Assembly (NCBI GenBank): GCA_025201805.1
Contig: MU619251.1
Span: 205,184-269,183, forward strand
Source of the DNA: Parasitella parasitica
Taxonomy: Eukaryota; Mucoromycota; Mucoromycetes; Mucorales; Mucoraceae
Direction: 5' to 3'
Length of the DNA stretch: 64,000 nucleotides
The number at the start of each line of letters is the position of its first letter. Position 1 is the first letter of the stretch. Both the position numbers and the translations under genes were made by a program. The notes beneath the pieces were generated by a model. The model did not search any database. It was not told the DNA's origin and saw nothing but the letters and a program-made list of their open reading frames with translations. Below, piece by piece: positions 58,196-64,000 of this stretch.

Positions 58196-60040
58196 TTACA
58201 AAGGTATGCTTCCATGTTTCTTCCATGGATTCTGTAGCGATTTCGATTTCAGCAATTCCAGCTGCTCTATTAATCTAGCCCTGGTTTCTCTGCATTGGAA
58301 AACGGGTGAGTAAAATGGCCATCGAGTGTGAAAGTACAACATGTACCTTGGGGGGATAATGTCATCCAAATACCCTCTTTTTGCAGCAAACAAAGGCGTG
58401 GTAAATTTGTCCTTGTACTCTTTTCTCATAGCTTCCTTGTCAGGATGATTTCTAAAAATGATTTCCACAGCGCCTTTTGCTCCCATGACAGCAATTTCAG
58501 CTGAAGGCCATGCCACACTATCAACCGCACTAAGCAGGACGTCTTCAACCAAAATATGCAAACTTACTTGTAATCGCCCCGCAAATGCTTTGAGCTCATG
58601 ACAATATAAGCACCACCATAAGCTTTACGTGTGATAACTGTTAATTTGGGAACTGTAGCCTCGCAGTAGGCATACAGCAATTTGGCACCGTGTCTTATGA
58701 TGCCTGCATGTTCCTGGGCTGTCCCAGGCATAAATCCAGGCACATCGACTAATGTGACCAGGGGAATATTGAATGCATCGCAGAATCTAATAAATCGAGC
58801 AGCTTTTACAGAGGCGTCCATGTCGAGTGCGCCTGATGAGACAAGGGGCTGATTTGCCACCACGCCTACAGATTCTCCATTCAACCTTGCAAACCCAATC
58901 AACATGTTGCTAGCAAAATTGGGTGATATTTCAAAGTAGGAATGCGCATCCACTATTCTTCCAATCACTTCCTTCATGTCGTACGCAATGTTTGAGCTTG
59001 CAGGGATGATGGTGTCCAAGGCAGCATCTTGGCGATCGACGGGGTCGTCGCAAGGCTGATTTGGTAGCTTATCTCTGTTGGATGAAGGCAGGTAGGGGAA
59101 AAAGTCCCGCATGCCTTGAATGGCTTCGATGTCATTAGCAAACGAACGGTGGGCGACTCCAGTTTTTGTGGTGTGTGTCCGAGCTCCACCAAGGACCTCC
59201 TGCGACACATGCTCGTTGGTAACAGCCTTGACGACATCTGGGCCTGTGACAAACATGTAGGAAGTATCCTGCACCATAAAAGTAAAATCCGTCAAGGCAG
59301 GCGAGTACACGGCACCACCTGCACAAGGGCCCAAAATGAGTGATATTTGGGGCACTACACCTGAAGCAAGCACATTTTTCTGGAATATGTCTGCATATCC
59401 TGCCAGTGAATCAACGCCCTCTTGGATACGAGCTCCACCAGAATCCTGCAAGCCTATAATAGGAGCACCAACCAACATGGCTTGATCCATCACTTTTAAT
59501 ATCTTGTTGGCGTTGGTTCGGCTTAATGAGCCTCCTAGAACTGTGAAATCCTGGCTATATACAAACACACGACGTCCGTGAATAGTGCCATGACCGCTAA
59601 CAATACCATCCCCAGGAATCCTGTTCTGTGCCATGTTGAAGTCAGTACAGCCATGTTCAACAAAGGCGTCGTATTCTCGAAAAGAGTCTTTATCTAACAG
59701 CAATCCAAGTCGCTCTCTCGCTGTGAGTTTACCCTATTAAAATTTAAGTCTTTTTTTTTTTTTTTTTTTCCCTCAGGGATACGCTTTTTTTTTTACCTTG
59801 GCATGTTGAGCGTCTTGCTTTGCTTTCCCTCCACCCAAAATGCTCTCTTTGCGTTTCTTGTCAACCGCTGCTGCTGTTGTGTAATAGATATAACACGTCT
59901 ATTTTGTGCGGTGGTAAATCAGATTGGCCATAGCACGATAATGAATGTTTACTTTGTATGGTTTGATCAATGGCTTGTTGATAATTCGCTTGATTGTAGG
60001 TAATAGTAGCATTACACGATAGAGCAGGATGAAAAAGCAT
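58196..60040 (-). CDS. PCCB: Propionyl-CoA carboxylase beta chain, mitochondrial
   Basis: Five exons: 59953-60040 (tentative), 59797-59873, 58568-59733, 58347-58517, 58196-58289; phases fit, 531 aa. Carboxyltransferase subunit that, with the biotin-carrying alpha chain, converts propionyl-CoA to methylmalonyl-CoA in the mitochondrial matrix. Seen: [143 protein letters not shown] and WKKHGSIPL at the end. VEH and the SGGARIQEG oxyanion loops separate it from methylcrotonyl-CoA and acetyl-CoA enzymes. The first exon ([10 protein letters not shown]...) is not strongly basic, so the true start or targeting peptide may differ. Exon joins from 59733 to the stop are solid. Confidence 0.9.
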
Positions 60041-62242
60041 TGCCGGAACCCCCTTCCAAAAGCAATTATTATTCGCATCATTCAATAGCCGCCCTCGACA
60101 TCTCGAAAGATGCTTACTACGATGGGATCCCGTCAAACAGTGCTATGGCTTGCAAAATCACTGCTAATCAACCGCAAAACGCCAAAGAAACGCGATAAAT
60201 AGACAGATCGGCCTCTTATTTTTCAGGCAACAATGTAAGTATTCTCGTCAGCTGAATATTATCAAGCTCAAGTTAAAGATTAGAAAATAAGCTTCATTCT
60301 CTGCAGCTTTTGATGGCCTATATCATGACTTTTTTTTTTTAACCGATTCAAGAGCTCAAAAACGACATCCTGCTCCAATTGGAAATTCTTCTGGGCATTA
60401 TCTCAGAATCTACCATAGTTTAACGAAATGCCATGTATAGACTTATTACGCACACGGTTCCCACTAAATGTCTGATTCTCTCTTTTGCCCCATCTGTAAC
60501 CTCGAGAAAAATGCCGTTCATTTTCTTTTCCTCTATCCCCGTCTGCATGGCAAGCCATCATCTTCGAATTTCTGTGGCCTACTGTCTCTGTCAGTGATAC
60601 CGTTTGTGCTTGCTTGTCTCTGGACTTCACGGATATACAGTGTGTGTCCAAAAAATACGCTACTGTACCCATGATAGTTCTGGTCACACTGGGTAACATC
60701 TAGAGGGTCCTAATGAAAGTAATCTTTCACTCGGCACCCTTCAAATGACCTGATGTAGTCAAAAGAAATCAAAGAGAATATACTTTCAATCCATGACAAA
60801 GTAGAGATACATAACCAGCCTCTCTCTTTTTCAACACGGCCATTTTTGTATCTAGATCTTTCACTGACTTCAATAGACTTTTACTTTTCAATTGCGCCCG
60901 CCTCTTGATAGATCCCTAGGAACCTATCTACACGGAGCAATCAATAAAACCAATTTTTTTTCACCAAGAAAATTCCTTCCTCATGAAAAACGATAGATTT
61001 GCTATTTTTCAAATGAGGTTTTTCACTATTGGTCTTTATAAGTCGAAAATAATCAAATTAGCTCCCATAAAAAAAAAAAACTACAAAATTGCTATTTAAA
61101 GCATTATTTAGATTTTTAAGCAAAAACCATTCTTTCATTTAATCTAAATTTTTTGGATATGAATCAGCTAAAACTTGTACGGCTAGATGCTAAATATATA
61201 TATATATATATTACAAAGTTTACTTATTTACAGTATCCACTGTTTTTAATCATTTTTAAAGATTTCCGACGAAAATATCATGAAATAATCTAGGATCATC
61301 CCAAATTCATCAACATGCAGAAAATGAAAGCATGTACTTTGAAGCACGTTGGGCAGTAGCGGCAGCAGCCGTCTTGTTTTTCAACCATCGAGATGCTTCC
61401 GGTATCAAATCTAACATCCAAAATTTCAATACTAGTCCTGATTAAGATATGTTCAAAGTTATTGTCTCTGCGGTAAAAATAAAAGATATGTATATATATA
61501 TATATGTATACATATATGACTTTATTTACAAAATAATTCAGTGATGGAGTGTACATTGAGAAAGCTAGCTATCAAATTTTATTCATAGCAATAGACATTG
61601 AGCAAAAAATACAGGTAAATTATATTATCGTTTACGTAGTAGAAGCTGGTCTGAACAGCGATTTTATACAAGTATGTGTTATCACTAACTCTTCTGGTTT
61701 TTTATGTCGCAGCATTTACAATAACAATGATGACCCCAACAGCAACCTGGATGACCATCTATGATCAGGCAACTGTGCATGGATGCAATTGGACATGAAA
61801 AAAATAAATAAAAATAAAAACAAATAGATGATTGAGCAGTTGAAGCTGAAACTGTATTCTCCTCTTCCTTTTCCTGACATAGCAATCAGAACATAATCCA
61901 AAGACATACACAATTATTCATAATCTATTATGTATGATGCAACTTTTACATGAAAGAGAGAGAGAGAGCTTTATTCGGGTTCATGATAATAATCACTTAT
62001 GTTTCTGTGGCCAATGCTACATTAGGGCTCTGTTCAGTATAGTAATGTGACGAATGGAGCGTTTTGTATAGATAAATTAGTATTTGACAATAGCTATGAA
62101 AATCGAGTTAATTTTTCTTTTTTGTTCGCATGTTACGAAATTAAGCTTACAGTGGCTATATATGCATAATAGAGAGAGCGTTAGCAAGCAATGTTATCTG
62201 GTTTTTTTTTTTTTTACATAAATCAACCACAGAGACACTTAC
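60041..62242. other. Intergenic with weak relics
   Basis: 60468-60560 (plus) reads SLFCPICNLEKNAVHFLFLYP, like the CxxC...H zinc end of LINE reverse transcriptases, but too short to be sure. 60640-60675 resembles a mariner inverted repeat (CAGTGTGTGTCCAAAAAATACGC) without a partner. On the minus strand 61313-61440 could be an exon end (LVLKFWMLDLIPEASRWLKN then a stop), and 61685-61885 has a Cys-rich tail. None of these is secure. Confidence 0.25.
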
Positions 62243-62396
62243 ACAATCACTAGAGCGATGTGATGCTAAAATATAAATTGGTTACAAATTTCATTGCCGA
62301 CAACAGGGAGTTGAACTTACATGAACCACAGAAAAAACAATTGATGGGCGCAGACTTTTTTTGTTGTATTTGCTGTCGTCTTTTCGCTATAACCAT
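62243..62396 (-). CDS. Tentative zinc-knuckle microgene (5' exons)
   Basis: Exon 1 (62321-62396) starts MVIAKRRQQIQQKKSAP and carries CFFCGS; exon 2 (62243-62265) adds SHRSSDC. The introns have consensus GTAAGT donors and a TTTTAG acceptor, and together they form C-x2-C-x3-H-x4-C, close to a CCHC knuckle. A further exon must lie at lower coordinates (possibly near 61880 or 61430), but I could not place it. Because each exon is tiny and no later exon is confirmed, chance is a serious alternative. Basic residues before the knuckle fit a nucleic-acid-binding protein. Confidence 0.3.
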
Positions 62397-62719
62397 AATA
62401 CTTTGTGAAATGAATGGATGAAAAAAGGGAGGAGAAAGAGAATAAAAAAGAAGCTTTATTTCAAGCAAGATGTGTATTATTATATTCATATTCTAGGCTC
62501 ATCATCTTGACACTTTGGAACCTAAAAAGAGAGAGCACACAGACACATGATACGAAATGTACCAGTGATAACGAATTTGTTTATTTAATCGAAACATCAA
62601 GCTGACCTAGTTGAAATAAAGAGAAATTTGATATAGAAGCTTGCAGAAGAATCAACGTATATATATATCCTGCTGTGTGTTATGGTTGCACATTGATAGT
62701 GTATGCATACATGTGTATG

Positions 62720-63959
62720 TTAAAAGTTGACCAAGTGAATATACTCATCACTCAAGCTATAGATTTGGCCATCATCGGCCAACTCGTCAAGCGACTTCAG
62801 TACTTCGGCCTCAGTGAACATGTTTTTCAAATGCGAGATGATGTTTGAGATGTGGCTTCCTGCTTCTTCATCCCCACACACTTTGATTGCACGCTTTACA
62901 ATGCTGTTGATGTTGTTTCTGCCGATTTGATGCGAGAAAAACGGCGAAAAAGATGGCTTCTGCATATTGTTGGCATTTAGTTGTAAAAAAAAAAAAATCA
63001 CTGCCGATAGTCAGCAAGCAATATGTATACCTTTTCGATCGTCATCTCCAAATGGGCATGAAGAGCATTAAGGAAATGAAATGAAACTTCATTACCATTC
63101 TCAATACGAATGATGCTATGTGAAACACAGTACATGCGATCAGAAAATGATTGAAGGCGACCGAACACTTTCACATATACGTCGCATCTGTTATGTAAAA
63201 GCTTAGTGCTAAGTTTCGTGACAAAAACTAATGCCAAGCGTATGTACATCCTTACGTTTGCATTTCTGGTGAGTTCAGCTCAGCTTGTTGAGCCAAACCT
63301 TCGGCTTCAAGCATGTTCCATTGCTTGATATCGATAGAGCCTGTGCCATCTTCTATCATATAAGTGTTGTATGATTGTTGTTGCACCATGGTGCGAATAA
63401 TGCCAACCAAGCACACCTATTTTACCAGTGAATGACAAGATTAGAACATGTACATTTTTACAGGCATTTCAAGGATACTTGCATCAGTCAATTCCTTTCC
63501 TTCGAGTAAAAAACGATCTTCTACCGGCTTTACCCGTCTCTTTACCTGAGCAATTGTCAACGGGATACATGTTCTGATATTAGTAGCTACTTTTTTCTTG
63601 TATGTACGGGTATTTAGCTCAGTATTATATATATATGTATATATATACCATGTGCTTTTACTTACTCCTTTGTAAGCATCAGTCCCATTACTGAGATTAT
63701 CAGTGGTGGGCGAGGTAAATGTTTCAGCTTGAAATTTGTTATAAACAGCTTTAAAGAAATTATCAGTGTTATTTTCCTTGTGAGCATACGTCAAATCTGT
63801 TTCGATCTCATAGCTTACCCTGCACCATAATACAGGGTATTATTTTGTATCGATGAATTGATAAAGAGTTTGGAAAACACATTTGGTTTGAAATCGTTTT
63901 CAATATACTTTATACCTGATGTGTCGGACGCTAAAATTGAAAATGTGCTTAAAATGCAT
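62720..63959 (-). CDS. RFA2: Replication protein A 32-kDa subunit (RPA2)
   Basis: Six exons: 63916-63959 (tentative), 63666-63819, 63462-63596, 63256-63416, 63031-63187, 62720-62959; phases fit, 296 aa. Middle subunit of the ssDNA-binding RPA trimer in replication, repair and checkpoint signalling. Seen: IPLTIAQVKRRVKPVEDRFL leading into the OB-fold D, then VCLVGIIRTMVQQQS, TYMIEDGTGSIDIKQWN (the hallmark DGTG-x-I-[DE]-x-x-x-W of RPA2), DVYVKVFGRLQSF, and a C-terminal winged helix ending DGQIYSLSDEYIHLVNF, which binds repair partners. The usual Ser/Gly-rich phosphorylated N-terminus is not clear: the first two exons read MHFKHIFNFSVRH... and are the least certain part. The identity of the OB-fold and winged-helix parts is solid. 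Confidence 0.8.
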
Positions 63960-64000
63960 CGATTCATGCACACACTTTTTATTAAATTTCCTTCCCTTCG

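Noticed and set aside
60468-60674. LINE zinc-finger-like ORF
   Set aside because: Only one CxxC and a few residues match; too little to call a retrotransposon.
60640-60675. Mariner-like inverted-repeat end
   Set aside because: No matching partner end was found nearby.
61296-61556. Minus ORF rich in Tyr/Ile from a TA repeat
   Set aside because: The N-terminal part translates the TA repeat; another frame gives a better exon candidate.
1-64000. CRISPR array, tRNA or rRNA genes, prokaryotic operon signals
   Set aside because: No regularly spaced identical repeats, no cloverleaf or rRNA-like blocks; intron-rich genes show that the source is eukaryotic.

Overview
The window looks like chromosomal DNA of an early-diverging filamentous fungus, most likely Mucoromycota (Mucorales). 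The reasons are AT-rich intergenic DNA, many short GT-AG introns (about 45-95 nt), a two-halved phosphofructokinase with a glyoxalase-like N-terminus, a mitochondrial propionyl-CoA carboxylase, and decayed Helitron and Tc1 copies next to orphan families that recur in Mucorales. No tRNA, rRNA, CRISPR array or prokaryote-type operon was seen. Exon borders were read by eye from splice signals and frame continuity. No homology search was possible.

Layout. 1-5.3 kb is a transposon graveyard: a broken TnpB/Fanzor-like gene, a decayed Helitron whose 3' end lies at 4174, and an orphan-family gene cut at that point. 5.9-25.2 kb is gene-dense: DNA polymerase kappa (-), COQ6 (+), seipin (+), a DUF2461 protein (+), an XPB-like helicase without the usual N-terminus (-), a mitochondrial ornithine carrier (+), a HUL4-like HECT ligase (+) and 6-phosphofructokinase (+). 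A seven-helix membrane protein follows (26.7-28.3 kb). Then 4.3 kb has no recognisable gene, but holds a possible MITE and a 10-N assembly gap, before a broken Tc1 transposase (32.6-33.7 kb) and a PPR-like relic.

35.2-47.2 kb is gene-dense again: a small unknown gene (-), REI1 (+), condensin subunit CND1/YCS4 (+), a two-finger C2H2 factor (+), a coiled-coil protein (+) and a NUDT19-like Nudix hydrolase (+). 47.2-51.1 kb is gene-poor, with a diverged repeat of about 150 bp. The last part holds a STE20/PAK-like kinase (+), an orphan coiled-coil fragment (+), a questin-oxidase-like protein (-), the propionyl-CoA carboxylase beta subunit (-), a tentative zinc-knuckle microgene (-) and RPA2 (-).

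Most genes are unrelated housekeeping functions: DNA repair and replication (pol kappa, RPA2, XPB-like), chromosome structure (condensin), ribosome biogenesis (REI1), mitochondrial metabolism (COQ6, ornithine carrier, PCCB), lipid droplets (seipin) and signalling (kinase, HECT ligase, 7TM). The less ordinary items are the orphan family with a possible PD-(D/E)XK core that is broken by the Helitron, the RuvC-like relic beside it, the shortened XPB paralogue, a 21-nt in-frame micro-exon directly after the catalytic DE of pol kappa, and a 54-T tract that serves as the 3' splice-site tract of a condensin intron.
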